Below, piece by piece: positions 23,970 to 33,233 of a stretch of 64,000 nt of DNA. The stretch's first letter is position 1, and the number at the start of each line of letters is the position of its first letter. Source of the stretch: JAYFQE01 sp034927345 (lineage in GTDB: Bacteria; Bacillota; Clostridia; Saccharofermentanales; UBA5734); NCBI GenBank assembly GCA_034927345.1, contig JAYFQE010000002.1, positions 384,089 through 448,088 of the forward strand, in the 5' to 3' direction. The notes under the pieces were generated by a model. The model searched no databases. It saw only the letters and a program-made list of their open reading frames with translations, and was not told the origin of the DNA. A program made the translations under genes and the position numbers.

Positions 23970-25010
23970 TTACGGCTTGATTTCGTAGCCGAGGTCACGG
24001 AGGATATTCTGGCGGTTGCGCCAGTCTTCGCGGACTTTTATAAAAAGTTTCAGATAACAAGGGCAGCCTGTCATCTGCTCGATCCTCAGTCTGGCCTGGG
24101 TGCCGATTCTCTTCAGCATACTCCCCTGCCGTCCGATCAGGATGCCCTTGTGGGAATCCTTCTCACAATAAAGAACCGCGCTGATCCGGATAAGCCCCCG
24201 TTCTTCTTCAGCCAAATCCGCGGTTTCACCCGTTGTTTCATGAATATCGCCATCTTGATCATCTGTAAAATCGGCGTCGTCCTCATCAACCCGGATTGCC
24301 GTTCCGCCGGCCGGCAGTTCTTCGAAGGTTTCGATCTCGACAGCCACGCCATGCGGAATTTCATCGCTGGTCAAAAGCAGGATCTGTTCACGGATCAATT
24401 CAGCCGCCATCGAACGTTCTGTCTGGTCGGTCAGGCTGTCTGCCGGATAATACCGCGGTCCGGCCGGCAATAACCGGCGTATTTCGTCCAGCAGCTGCTC
24501 CAGGCCGTCGCCGGTGCGGGCAGATACAGGTATGATCGCCCGGAAGGGGTAAACCGCGGCATAGGCGGCTATAACCGGCAAGAGTCGTTCTTTTTCCAGG
24601 CAATCGATTTTATTCAGAGCTAAAATAATCGGCTTATGCCATTCTCCCGCTTTTTTCAGCCAATTGAGTTCAAATACCGGCACCGGAAGAGAACGCCCTT
24701 CACCGACTGCCATGGCGGTCACATCGGTCATCAGGACAAGGACATCGGCGTCGGACTGCGCGGCATTCGTGCTGTTCATCATGTATTGTCCCAGGCGAGA
24801 GCGGGGTTTATGCAGACCTGGCGTATCTAAAAAGATGATCTGGCTGTCCGGCTCATCCAGGATTGCCCGGATCACCTGCCGGGTTGTCTGCGGTTTCGGC
24901 GAGGTGATCGCCAGATGCATGCCGGCGATCCGGTTCAGCAGTGTTGATTTGCCGGAATTCGGTTTGCCGGTCAGACAAACGAGTCCGGAATGAAGTAAAT
25001 TTTCAACCAT
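23970..25010 (-). CDS. era: GTPase Era, with an acidic insertion before the KH domain
   Basis: 346 aa, about 45 longer than usual. The GTPase motifs are intact: G-K-P-N-S-G-K-S at 15-22, T-T-R at 42-44, D-T-P-G at 62-65 and N-K-I-D at 133-136. The C-terminal KH domain has I-L-I-G-R-Q-G-S-M-L. Between the beta strand ending at about 231 and the strand starting at 272 there is an extra segment (about 233-270) with roughly 17 Asp/Glu and few hydrophobic residues. Era binds 16S rRNA and acts in 30S maturation. The start overlaps ybeY by 8 bases. Confidence 0.95.
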   Translation of the reverse strand: MVENLLHSGLVCLTGKPNSGKSTLLNRIAGMHLAITSPKPQTTRQVIRAILDEPDSQIIFLDTPGLHKPRSRLGQYMMNSTNAAQSDADVLVLMTDVTAMAVGEGRSLPVPVFELNWLKKAGEWHKPIILALNKIDCLEKERLLPVIAAYAAVYPFRAIIPVSARTGDGLEQLLDEIRRLLPAGPRYYPADSLTDQTERSMAAELIREQILLLTSDEIPHGVAVEIETFEELPAGGTAIRVDEDDADFTDDQDGDIHETTGETADLAEEERGLIRISAVLYCEKDSHKGILIGRQGSMLKRIGTQARLRIEQMTGCPCYLKLFIKVREDWRNRQNILRDLGYEIKP

Positions 25011-25542
25011 GAATATCCTCCAGTTTGCGCATCAACCCGGCTTGACGTAATATCCGGCGTTGCTTGCGCAGCATTTTTTGTTCGCGTTCGGGCTGATCAT
25101 GATCATAGCCCAGCAGATGCAAAAGGCCATGGATACCGAGGAAAGCGACCTCACGTTCCGGTCCGTGCCGATACTCAACCGCCTGTTCGAAAGCCCGGTC
25201 CAGCGAAATCAGGATTTCCCCCAGGGGAATATGCGGCTGTCCGTCTTTTCCCCACTCCAGGTCTTCAGGGCGCAGCGGCCTGCCAAGCCGGCCGTCCGCA
25301 AGTTCCAGGAGCGGAAAGGAAAGAACGTCTGTCGTTCGATCGACGGCTCTGGTTTCCCGGTTGATGCGGCGCATGACGCGCGGACCAACAAAGATGACCG
25401 TTACCGAAGCATCCTGATGGCGGCCGGACAGGCCGCGGCCCCAGACGGTCTCGTTCAGGGCTTCGGGCAGAACTCCGGCCAGAAGCTCCTGCCAGGTTTT
25501 AATGGCATATTTACTCTGCTGATTGACGAATTGGACGATCAT
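25003..25542 (-). CDS. ybeY: endoribonuclease YbeY
   Basis: 179 aa. Single-strand-specific metal-dependent endoribonuclease for 16S rRNA 3'-end maturation and ribosome quality control. The zinc site H-G-L-L-H-L-L-G-Y-D-H (H-x3-H-x5-H) near residues 135-145 and the N-terminal V-x-x-R-x-I-N-R-E-T-R-x-x-D-R-x-T-D-V-L-S-F block are intact. It overlaps the end of pgpH by 32 bases and is followed by era, consistent with a shared rRNA-processing operon. Confidence 0.95.
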   Translation of the reverse strand: MIVQFVNQQSKYAIKTWQELLAGVLPEALNETVWGRGLSGRHQDASVTVIFVGPRVMRRINRETRAVDRTTDVLSFPLLELADGRLGRPLRPEDLEWGKDGQPHIPLGEILISLDRAFEQAVEYRHGPEREVAFLGIHGLLHLLGYDHDQPEREQKMLRKQRRILRQAGLMRKLEDIHG

Positions 25543-27679
25543 CCGGATACTTCACCCTTTCATGGAAATGGCCGGTATAAACCTGCAAGAAGGCTTGAAT
25601 TAGAATTTCGACATCCCGGAACGACAAACCGGAATTAACCAGTTGGTCTTGCTCGTTTTTTGATTTGATGATGCGCCTGATCAACCGCTCGGCGTCATCA
25701 AGATTGTTCGTGCCGGTCGATTTCATAGCGGCCTCGACCGAATCGGCCAGCATGACGATGGCCGATTCACGGCTGGACGGGATAGGACAGCGATATTTGA
25801 ACTGTGTGGGATCCGGCTCGGCCAGATCGCCGGTTTCGGCCAATTTCTGGGCTTTGCGATAAAAATAGTACTGTGATGTTGATCCGTGATGTTCATGGAT
25901 CATCCGCAGAATTGCCGGCGGCAGGCGATAGCGCCGGCCGATCCTGACTCCGGCGTCCGGATGCCCGAGAATGATCTCCGCGCTTTGAGTCGGCGATAAA
26001 TAATCGTGCGGATTCTCACCCTCCTGATTCTCAGTAAACATCAGAGGATTCTCCAGTTTTCCGATATCGTGGTAATAAGCGCCGACTCTGGCCAGCAAGG
26101 CATTGGCGCCGATCGCCGCCGCGGCTGAATCGGCCAGGTTGGCAACCATCATACTATGCTGCGAACTGCCGGGCGCTTCGACAAAAAGCCGGCGCAGCAA
26201 AGGATGTCCCGGCTGCGACAGTTCGATCAGGCGTAAGGGCGAGACCGCGTTGAACATCATTTCAAAAAGCGGCATGATACCGATGGCGGCTATGACCGAC
26301 AAAGAACCGCTGATCGCCGTATAGGCGCAGTTGATGGTGATATCGCTCCAGCTGTCCTTTTGCAGCAGGCTATACGACAGAGCTGTCAGAATATTCGCCC
26401 CGGCCGTAGCCAGAATGATGAATGCATAATTGTCTTTGCGAATGATGCCTCTGGCGAATAACGCGGCAACCAGGCTGCCGATCATCGCCACAGCCAGAAA
26501 CATCGGGTTAAAATTAGTCATCGGCAGAATCAGGGCGCTCAGGCACAAGGACAGGATGACGGCGGCCCGGAAACCGAAATAGGCGGCGATCAAAACAGCC
26601 GCGAAATAGACCGGCGGCGCCAGCGGCGCCTGCCGCGTGATATAAGCCGAAACCAGCAGCGGAATCAACATGATCATGACCAGGGCGATCCGGTCGCTGT
26701 AAGTATTGATGGTCTCTTTTTCATAATGACTGATATAAAAAATGGTAATGATCAGGAGCAAGACCATGAGCAAGGCTATGCCGGCCAGATGGGTATAATC
26801 GAAATTTCCGCTGTCGATCAGGGACAAATCCTGCAGCAGCGTATAGGTATCATCCGTAATAATATCGCCCAGAGAAACAATACGCGTGCCTTTGTCGATC
26901 ATGACCGGATTGTTTTGGACCTTATCGTAAGCTGCCTGGCGGGCGCTGTCGGTGGCAACCTGATCGAAAACGACATTAGGTTCGAGCAGAAAGCCCAGAG
27001 TTCTTTCGATCAGGCCGCTGTCTTCTTTGAAGAAAGCCAGTGAATTGTTTAATTCGGCCATTTTTTCGGCCAAAACTGTTTTCAGAGCAGCGCTGTCTAC
27101 CGTATCAGCCATGACCAGGCTGGCTATCGACCGGACATGGCCGGAAACACTGTTGTAGCGGCTGTCTTCCATTGTGGCGTAACTCATGGCGTCGTCCTGG
27201 CTGATGACGATTTCCATATTCTGATTCAGATGCAGCATGATCTGTTCAGCCAGTTTGGCCGTGTCGACCACACTGGCCGCCTCGCTGGCTTGAGTTGTCT
27301 GCCCGGTTTCTGTTCCGGCTGTCTGCGAGGCTTCCGGCGTCGGCGCGGCCGCCGGTGTGATCATCGGCGGATTGGCCCGGTCGGCATCAACGATTGTATA
27401 GAATTGTTCGACTTTGGTTTTCACCTCGGTCGCAATTTGCTCCGAACGCAGCATGACATCAGCAACGCCGGCCGATGCTTCGGCAGCCCGGAGGTTGGTA
27501 ACCGTTTTGTTGCGGATGCTGCGCGGCGCCGTTATATCATAGGGACTGGCGTCACCAGGCATTAAACGGTATTTCTCCGGTATGGATCCGGTATAGACAA
27601 TTAAAAGAACAACCAGAATCAAAGCTGCTGAAGTCAGGATCCCCAGGAATTTTCTGACCCGCGACGATACCTTCATCAT
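25511..27679 (-). CDS. pgpH: 7TM-HD protein, cyclic-di-AMP phosphodiesterase PgpH-like
   Basis: 722 aa. One membrane helix at residues 13-29, an extracytoplasmic domain of about 260 residues (7TMR-HDED type) with a low-complexity threonine/alanine-rich stretch near 110-140, then about seven membrane helices at 290-480 and a cytoplasmic HD domain with the Y-H-D-I-G-K-L-E-N-P metal motif near 540 and HGTSQYYFY-type downstream histidines. PgpH of Listeria and YqfF of Bacillus hydrolyse c-di-AMP. The ATG overlaps the phoH stop. Gene order phoH-pgpH-ybeY-era is conserved in Firmicutes. Confidence 0.93.
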   Translation of the reverse strand: MMKVSSRVRKFLGILTSAALILVVLLIVYTGSIPEKYRLMPGDASPYDITAPRSIRNKTVTNLRAAEASAGVADVMLRSEQIATEVKTKVEQFYTIVDADRANPPMITPAAAPTPEASQTAGTETGQTTQASEAASVVDTAKLAEQIMLHLNQNMEIVISQDDAMSYATMEDSRYNSVSGHVRSIASLVMADTVDSAALKTVLAEKMAELNNSLAFFKEDSGLIERTLGFLLEPNVVFDQVATDSARQAAYDKVQNNPVMIDKGTRIVSLGDIITDDTYTLLQDLSLIDSGNFDYTHLAGIALLMVLLLIITIFYISHYEKETINTYSDRIALVMIMLIPLLVSAYITRQAPLAPPVYFAAVLIAAYFGFRAAVILSLCLSALILPMTNFNPMFLAVAMIGSLVAALFARGIIRKDNYAFIILATAGANILTALSYSLLQKDSWSDITINCAYTAISGSLSVIAAIGIMPLFEMMFNAVSPLRLIELSQPGHPLLRRLFVEAPGSSQHSMMVANLADSAAAAIGANALLARVGAYYHDIGKLENPLMFTENQEGENPHDYLSPTQSAEIILGHPDAGVRIGRRYRLPPAILRMIHEHHGSTSQYYFYRKAQKLAETGDLAEPDPTQFKYRCPIPSSRESAIVMLADSVEAAMKSTGTNNLDDAERLIRRIIKSKNEQDQLVNSGLSFRDVEILIQAFLQVYTGHFHERVKYPDDRPIRQSAE

Positions 27680-28635
27680 TGTCCTCCTCGCTGCCCGTTT
27701 TTTTCATATGCGCGGATAATCCTCTGCACCAGGGCGTTGCGCACAACATCCCGCTGTGTCAATTCGACAAAAGCCAAGCCCTCAACATCCTGGAGAATAT
27801 GCCGCGCTTCTTTCAAGCCGGACTTTTTATCGGCCGGCAGATCTGTCTGGGTAATGTCTCCGGTAACCACTGCCTTTGCGTTGAAACCGAGACGGGTCAG
27901 GAACATTTTCATTTGTTCCGGTGTCGTGTTCTGCGCCTCGTCCAGGATAATGAACGCTTCATCCAGGGTCCGGCCCCGCATATAAGCCAGCGGCGAAACC
28001 TCGATCAAGCCTTTTTCCAGATTTTTCAGATAATGGTCGACGCCCATCAGCTCGTTAAGCGCATCATAAAGCGGCCGCATATAGGGATCGACCTTTGTTT
28101 GCAGGTCGCCGGGCAGAAAGCCAAGCTTTTCACCCGCTTCGACAGCCGGACGGGTCAGAATGATGCGGCTGACTTCGCGGGCCTGGAACGCGTTGACAGC
28201 CATGGCTACTGCCAGAAAGGTCTTGCCGGTGCCGGCCGGACCGATGGCGAACGTGATGTCATGCTGGCGAATGGCCTGGACATATTCCTTCTGCCCCAGG
28301 GTTTTGCTGCGGATAGGCCGGCCTTTGGCCGTGACGCAAATACAATCGGGCGTGTAGCCGAAAACTTGCTCCAGATTACCTTCTTTGGCCGTATCGGCCA
28401 GATAGGTTACGAGCTGCATATTGATCGGATGTCCCTGCCGGTTGATTTCCAGCAGCTGCTCGCAAACCGCCGCTGCTTTGGCCAGGTTTTCTTCATCGCC
28501 TTGAATTCGCAAGCCCTGGTCGGTTATTTCTATGGCTACATCCAGAATTTGGCCGATCATGTTGAGATGATCGTTGCAGCTGCCGAAGACAGCCAAAGCT
28601 GCCTGAGTATGATCAACGCTGATTTTACGTTCCAA
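27676..28635 (-). CDS. phoH: PhoH-like ATPase
   Basis: 319 aa. P-loop ATPase: G-P-A-G-T-G-K-T near 138-145 and I-I-L-D-E-A-Q-N near 230-237, preceded by a small N-terminal KH-like domain. YbeZ/PhoH proteins partner with YbeY in rRNA maturation; ybeY follows two genes downstream. The start has GGAGAAG upstream. Confidence 0.94.
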   Translation of the reverse strand: MERKISVDHTQAALAVFGSCNDHLNMIGQILDVAIEITDQGLRIQGDEENLAKAAAVCEQLLEINRQGHPINMQLVTYLADTAKEGNLEQVFGYTPDCICVTAKGRPIRSKTLGQKEYVQAIRQHDITFAIGPAGTGKTFLAVAMAVNAFQAREVSRIILTRPAVEAGEKLGFLPGDLQTKVDPYMRPLYDALNELMGVDHYLKNLEKGLIEVSPLAYMRGRTLDEAFIILDEAQNTTPEQMKMFLTRLGFNAKAVVTGDITQTDLPADKKSGLKEARHILQDVEGLAFVELTQRDVVRNALVQRIIRAYEKNGQRGGQ

Positions 28636-28665
28636 AATCCACTTCTCCTCCCTATCGGGGCATGA

Positions 28666-29373
28666 TTACTGTTCCGGCATCAGTAAGTCGATTCTGAAGG
28701 CCATGCTGTCTTCGCTTAAAGCCGGAATTGTAATTTCCGGCAGAGCTTCGAAATGGATGTCATATTGGTCATTGGTTACCGTTGCATCCTCTTGAATCTG
28801 TGTTTTGACGGTTTCCAGATAATTCATGATCGATTCTTCATCCTGGGGTTTCGTGATCGCTTTAATGGTAAATTTGCCGCTTCGGTCATAGGCATTGCCG
28901 TTGATGATGATCGACGAGCCGCTGGCCCGGATTTCTGATGTAGCGACAAGCCGCTCATCATTAATCGCCAGGGCCTGAGCGCCTAAAGCCCGCAGTTCAT
29001 TGACAAACTGGCGCAAGACGCTGTCCCGGATTTCCGTTGCGCAGCTGACCGTGATGACCAGACCATAGGCTTTGACCTCCCGCAGGCCGGCAAACATGGC
29101 GGCGCGTTCTTTTTCCTTGACGATCGAATCAATCTGTTCATTGCCGGATGACATATCATCATCCAGAATGCGGATGTATTCGTTCAGTTTCGCGTTCCGG
29201 TTGGATAATTCCTCGTTTTTATTGTAATACTCCAGCAATTTGTTTTGCAAATCCGTCAGGTTGTTGGCGGTTACATTGCTGTTATTGACATTTTTCATCT
29301 GCAGGGCAATCAGAATGCCCAGGATGATGCAAACCACCGTAAAAGCAATAGTCCGAAGTAAATTTTGTTTCAT
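28666..29373 (-). CDS. DUF881 protein (YlxX/YlxW-like), copy 2
   Basis: 235 aa. One N-terminal membrane helix (residues 8-25), a predicted coiled coil at about 30-75, and a DUF881 alpha/beta domain with R-A-L-G-A-Q-A-L-A-I-N-D-E-R-L-V-A near 130-146. In Bacillus such proteins (YlxW, YlxX) lie by division genes; function is not known. It overlaps the first DUF881 gene by 4 bases and shares its organisation, so the two are probably tandem paralogues or a heterodimer. Confidence 0.85.
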   Translation of the reverse strand: MKQNLLRTIAFTVVCIILGILIALQMKNVNNSNVTANNLTDLQNKLLEYYNKNEELSNRNAKLNEYIRILDDDMSSGNEQIDSIVKEKERAAMFAGLREVKAYGLVITVSCATEIRDSVLRQFVNELRALGAQALAINDERLVATSEIRASGSSIIINGNAYDRSGKFTIKAITKPQDEESIMNYLETVKTQIQEDATVTNDQYDIHFEALPEITIPALSEDSMAFRIDLLMPEQ

Positions 29374-30134
29374 GGCGCAGCATCCTCCAATAAACTGATA
29401 TAGCTGTAAAAATCATCAGCTTCCGCAAACGCAGGAATGGTAACTTCCTGTTCTTGCTGAACTTTAACCACCAAATCTATGCCGGCGGTTTGCCGTGTGT
29501 TGAATTCCTGATCGGTTGTTATGGCTTCGGCGAGGACCGCCGGATCGCCAATGGCCGTGATCACATAGGGCGGCAGCATGCGTTGATTATTGCAGCGGAT
29601 GATTGGCCCGATGCAAAGCACAAAGGATGCATTGGTGATCCGCAGGCCATTAACCGAGAATGCTCCCGCGCCGGCATTTCTTAAAAGATCGATCACTCGC
29701 CTGATGTCGCTGTCATGGACCAGTGAATATTTCGAATCGACCAGAATATCATAACCGGGTTTATCATTTAAAGTAATGATAACGCCGGGGCCTTTCACTT
29801 CAGTAAATCCGGCCAGAATCTTTATTTTCTGTAATTCATCCAGAAGGTTCTCGTTTCCCTGACGGTTCAGCAGGTTGGCAATAGCCGCCTCCTTCTGGGC
29901 ATTCAATTGATCGTTTTCGGCTAAAAGCTTTTTATATTGTTCTTCATACTGTTTCAATTGTTCCTGCCGCTCTTTATAAAGAATAACCATGTTGCTGGTT
30001 TTATCGGCAGCCCGCACCGACTGGATATGGTTCATGACGATAAAGCCAAAAAGGAGCATGATGACAAACATCAACAAATGATGCCGCAGCTGGTTCGATA
30101 AGTTGAATTTTTTTCTCCAAAACAGGGGCTTCAT
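29370..30134 (-). CDS. DUF881 protein (YlxX/YlxW-like), copy 1
   Basis: 254 aa. N-terminal membrane helix (about 20-37), a longer coiled coil (about 48-92, rich in E, K, Q), then the DUF881 domain with D-I-R-R-V-I-D-L-L-R-N-A-G-A-G-A-F-S-V-N-G near 143-163. Starts within the rluD stop and runs into the second DUF881 gene. Membrane-anchored extracytoplasmic protein; role unknown. Confidence 0.85.
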   Translation of the reverse strand: MKPLFWRKKFNLSNQLRHHLLMFVIMLLFGFIVMNHIQSVRAADKTSNMVILYKERQEQLKQYEEQYKKLLAENDQLNAQKEAAIANLLNRQGNENLLDELQKIKILAGFTEVKGPGVIITLNDKPGYDILVDSKYSLVHDSDIRRVIDLLRNAGAGAFSVNGLRITNASFVLCIGPIIRCNNQRMLPPYVITAIGDPAVLAEAITTDQEFNTRQTAGIDLVVKVQQEQEVTIPAFAEADDFYSYISLLEDAAP

Positions 30135-31030
30135 GGCAATTGCTCCAAAAGGGCTTGAAAATAGCCGGGCAGCGGGCAGGTCAGACTAAGAAGCCGGCCG
30201 GTTGCCGGGTGGACAAACTCAAGGGCTCCGGCATGCAGAGCCTGGCCGGCTAACGCATAATCAGGCCGGCGGCCGGCATAAACCGGATCACCGAGCAGCG
30301 GATGGCCGATATACTGCATGTGAACGCGAATCTGGTGCGTGCGTCCGGATTCCAGGCAGGCTTCCAGCCAGGTGGCGCCGGAATAGCGTTTGATCACCCG
30401 GAAATGGGTGACCGAAGGCTTCCCTTCGCCGACGACAGCCATGCGCTGCCGGTTACGCGGATCCCGGCCGATCGGAGCATTGATGGTTCCCTGGTCGGCT
30501 TCGACCCGGCCGTGAACAACAGCCTGGTAAACTCTTTTAATTTCATGATTCCTGATTTTCTCGGCCATGTCGGCATGAATGCGGTTATCTTTGACAACCA
30601 GCAATAAGCCTGAAGTGTCCTTGTCGATCCGATGAACGATGCCCGGACGGATAATGCCGTTCAAATCTGAGAGCTGGCCGGCGCAGTGTTTTAACAAAGC
30701 ATTGACCAAAGTTCCGTCATGATGGCCGACCGCCGGATGGACAACCATGCCCTGTGGCTTGTTGACAACCAGCAGCCATTGATCTTCATAGACAATATCA
30801 AGCGGAATGTCCTCCGGTTCGATCCGCGAAAGCTCGGGTTCCGGCCGATCAACCTGCACATCAACACCAGCCAGCGTCTTCCAGGAAGACTTCAGCGGTT
30901 TGCCGTTTAGCGTGACACAGCCGTCGGTCAACAGCTTTTGCACATAAGAACGGGAACAATCGGCTAGTTGTCCAGTCAGATATCGGTCAAGCCGTTCGCC
31001 GGATTCATTGATCCGGATGATTTGCAGCAT
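30131..31030 (-). CDS. rluD: RluD-type 23S rRNA pseudouridine synthase
   Basis: 299 aa from the ATG at 31028-31030, which has AGGAGGAG upstream. An N-terminal S4 RNA-binding domain (RLDRYLTGQLADCSRSYVQKLL) precedes the pseudouridine synthase domain with the catalytic Asp in H-R-I-D-K-D-T-S-G-L. RluD modifies helix 69 of 23S rRNA; the exact positions here are inferred. The start overlaps lspA by 26 bases, as is usual for lspA-rluD pairs in Firmicutes. Confidence 0.92.
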   Translation of the reverse strand: MLQIIRINESGERLDRYLTGQLADCSRSYVQKLLTDGCVTLNGKPLKSSWKTLAGVDVQVDRPEPELSRIEPEDIPLDIVYEDQWLLVVNKPQGMVVHPAVGHHDGTLVNALLKHCAGQLSDLNGIIRPGIVHRIDKDTSGLLLVVKDNRIHADMAEKIRNHEIKRVYQAVVHGRVEADQGTINAPIGRDPRNRQRMAVVGEGKPSVTHFRVIKRYSGATWLEACLESGRTHQIRVHMQYIGHPLLGDPVYAGRRPDYALAGQALHAGALEFVHPATGRLLSLTCPLPGYFQALLEQLP

Positions 31031-31553
31031 GCTTCTCCTCCTCTTTCTCTTTTTCACCGTCCGGCGTCTCTTTTTTCCATGGCCATCCGATTTTACCGAT
31101 AACGCCCGGATCGATCAGAATAAGCAGGCATAAAAGGATGGTGCCGCAGACGATCAACATATCCGCCAGATTAAAGGTTGGAAATATATAACTGCCAAAG
31201 TGGAAGTCCAGGAAATCCGTCACGGCGCCGTCGCGGACACGATCGATAAAATTGCCGAGGCTTCCGGCGCAGATTAACGTCAGGCAAGCCTGAAGTTTGG
31301 CATTTCGTGTTCGATATAGAATCGCCAGCAGGACCAGCGTTACAACGAAGGATACGCCGGCCAATAAATAAAGGCCCCAATTCTGTTCCGCCAGAAAGCT
31401 CCAGGCGGCGCCGCGGTTTTTACGTATAATGATGTAGAAAAAATTATCGATAACCGTAATTCTGTCCATTATCGATGTCAGATTGCGGTTGACAACCGCT
31501 TTCAGCAGCTGGTCCGCCGCAGTCAAGAGAATGATGATGATTGTCCAGACCAT
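31005..31553 (-). CDS. lspA: lipoprotein signal peptidase
   Basis: 182 aa with four membrane helices. Removes signal peptides of prolipoproteins after lipid modification. Family blocks N-R-G-A-A-W-S-F and G-N-F-I-D-R-V-R-D-G-A-V-T-D-F-L-D-F are intact, supplying both catalytic aspartates. The charged K/E-rich tail after about 160 is longer than in E. coli. ATG at 31551-31553 with GAGGAG 8 bases upstream; a GTG two codons earlier is too close to it. It overlaps a lipoprotein gene by 31 bases. Confidence 0.95.
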   Translation of the reverse strand: MVWTIIIILLTAADQLLKAVVNRNLTSIMDRITVIDNFFYIIIRKNRGAAWSFLAEQNWGLYLLAGVSFVVTLVLLAILYRTRNAKLQACLTLICAGSLGNFIDRVRDGAVTDFLDFHFGSYIFPTFNLADMLIVCGTILLCLLILIDPGVIGKIGWPWKKETPDGEKEKEEEKHAANHPDQ

Positions 31554-33232
31554 ACCCACAACTCCTCAATATTTTGATAGGGATGATAACGATCAGGCCG
31601 ACATTGGCCGCTGACCCGATCCCCGTATGCCAGGCCTTCCGACATAAGCATCAGGCAGCACCAGGGTGAGCGGGCGGCTGTTTCCAGGATTGCCTGCGTC
31701 AGGTCCGCGCCTGCCGCCGACATCCCGGATGCCGCTTCGGAGGAAACCGGCAGCAGCTGGCTTAATTTCGTCTGCCAGGCCGCGTAATCTGCCAGGCCGC
31801 TTCCCTGGCTGTTAATCGAATCCAACGCGGAAAACAACGGCGCGCGAGGGCTTTTATAAAGCCAGTCCGGAACAGGCGCAGCAGGCAGCGACGCAGACAG
31901 GATAGCCAGATCATATTCTCCGGCCGTTACCGTCTGCCAGAAAACATCGGCCGCTAAAGTCTGCTGTTCATAAGCAATTCCGGCGTTTTCAAGCAGAGAT
32001 CCAATGATTCCTGCCAGTTTCAGCCGCCATTCGTCATCAGCCGGAACCAGAAGACTCAGCGGCTTCGATGATGCGTTCCAGGCCGGCGTTCCCAGTTGAT
32101 CCAGCACAGGCGTATCGTCGGGGCTGATTTTGTTCATAAGCCAGCTGGCCGCCGGAAGACCCACATCAGTCGCTTCGCCCCAACCTGCTGCTTCTGTTTT
32201 TGACAAAGCCGCCGCGTTGATGAGCTTCTTGATGAATAACAACCGGTCGCCGGAAGCCAGAGGGCGGCTGCTTTGCGTATTGCAAGACAAGAAGACCGCC
32301 TTGTTTCCGGTATAATAATCCAGACGCAGACTGCTGCGCAAGGTATAACGGCCGTATTCCTGATCATCAAGCATAACCAGATCCAGTTCATCCCTTTCAA
32401 AAGCGCCCATTGCTTCGGACTCGTTCCGATATGCCTTGACCTGTATTTTCTTTAATTCAGAAGGGTCGCCGGATACGGCCAATTCCAGCTCAAGGCCACT
32501 CTGACCGTCATATGAGAGCATTTTATAGGAACCGGTGCCGGGCACCAGATCGAAAGGCCCGGCAGTCAGACTGGCGGCCGGAATAATCGGAAAAGTCAGC
32601 GCGTATGACAGCCAGGGATCCGGTTGATTCAGGAGCAATTCCAGGTTCTGGCTGTCAACCATATTGACCGCGCCGACCGCGGATAGTCCGGAAGCATAAA
32701 TCGAGTGATTCTCCGGATTGATGACATATTGCAGGCAGGCGGCGACATCAGCGGCGGTCAGCGGCTGGCCGTCATGGAATACCAAACCGGGCTTCAGCGT
32801 GATGATCGCCTGCAGACCATCTTCCCTGACCTTCAGGCCGGCCGCCAATTCGGCTTCGACAGATTGATTTTCATTGATCCGGAAAAGGCCCTGGAATATC
32901 AGATCATTGACCGCCTGGCCGGAACGGCTGGTTTCCAGCAGCGGATTCAAGGTCGTCCGGGTCTTCCACCAAATCCGCAATGTTCCGCTCGCTGCCTGGG
33001 GCCGCCGGTCGATCGCCTGGCTGGATTCACCTTCAGATCCTGCTGTCGCTGTTTCAGCCGTTACGGATGGATCAGCCGTTGAAGCCGCCGTTGCCGCAGA
33101 CTCCGTACCGGTCCGGGGACCGGATGCCATACAGGCGCCCGACTGTAAAATAAGCAAAGCAGCGCATAGAAGGCACGCCAGCCGGGCAGCGCGCGGACGA
33201 TATCCAATTAGCCGATCGAGTCGTGCAGCCAT
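31523..33232 (-). CDS. solute-binding lipoprotein, family 5 (peptide/nickel type)
   Basis: 569 aa. Signal peptide with basic N-terminus, hydrophobic run at about 17-30 and lipobox Q-S-G-A-C, lipid-modified Cys near 33, then a serine/threonine/alanine-rich linker (about 36-80) and an extracellular solute-binding domain of family 5: L-N-P-L-L-E-T-S near the start, L-K-P-G-L-V-F-H-D-G-Q-P-L-T-A-A-D-V, and V-P-G-T-G-S-Y-K. Such proteins feed oligopeptide or nickel ABC importers, but no permease or ATPase gene is nearby. It starts one base after ymdB and overlaps lspA, an unusual location. Ligand unknown. Confidence 0.85.
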   Translation of the reverse strand: MAARLDRLIGYRPRAARLACLLCAALLILQSGACMASGPRTGTESAATAASTADPSVTAETATAGSEGESSQAIDRRPQAASGTLRIWWKTRTTLNPLLETSRSGQAVNDLIFQGLFRINENQSVEAELAAGLKVREDGLQAIITLKPGLVFHDGQPLTAADVAACLQYVINPENHSIYASGLSAVGAVNMVDSQNLELLLNQPDPWLSYALTFPIIPAASLTAGPFDLVPGTGSYKMLSYDGQSGLELELAVSGDPSELKKIQVKAYRNESEAMGAFERDELDLVMLDDQEYGRYTLRSSLRLDYYTGNKAVFLSCNTQSSRPLASGDRLLFIKKLINAAALSKTEAAGWGEATDVGLPAASWLMNKISPDDTPVLDQLGTPAWNASSKPLSLLVPADDEWRLKLAGIIGSLLENAGIAYEQQTLAADVFWQTVTAGEYDLAILSASLPAAPVPDWLYKSPRAPLFSALDSINSQGSGLADYAAWQTKLSQLLPVSSEAASGMSAAGADLTQAILETAARSPWCCLMLMSEGLAYGDRVSGQCRPDRYHPYQNIEELWVWSGQSSSFS

Positions 33233-33233
33233 T

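Noticed and set aside
27679..28665. 328-codon plus-strand frame opposite phoH
   Set aside because: Exact antisense of PhoH; no ribosome site and no family resemblance.
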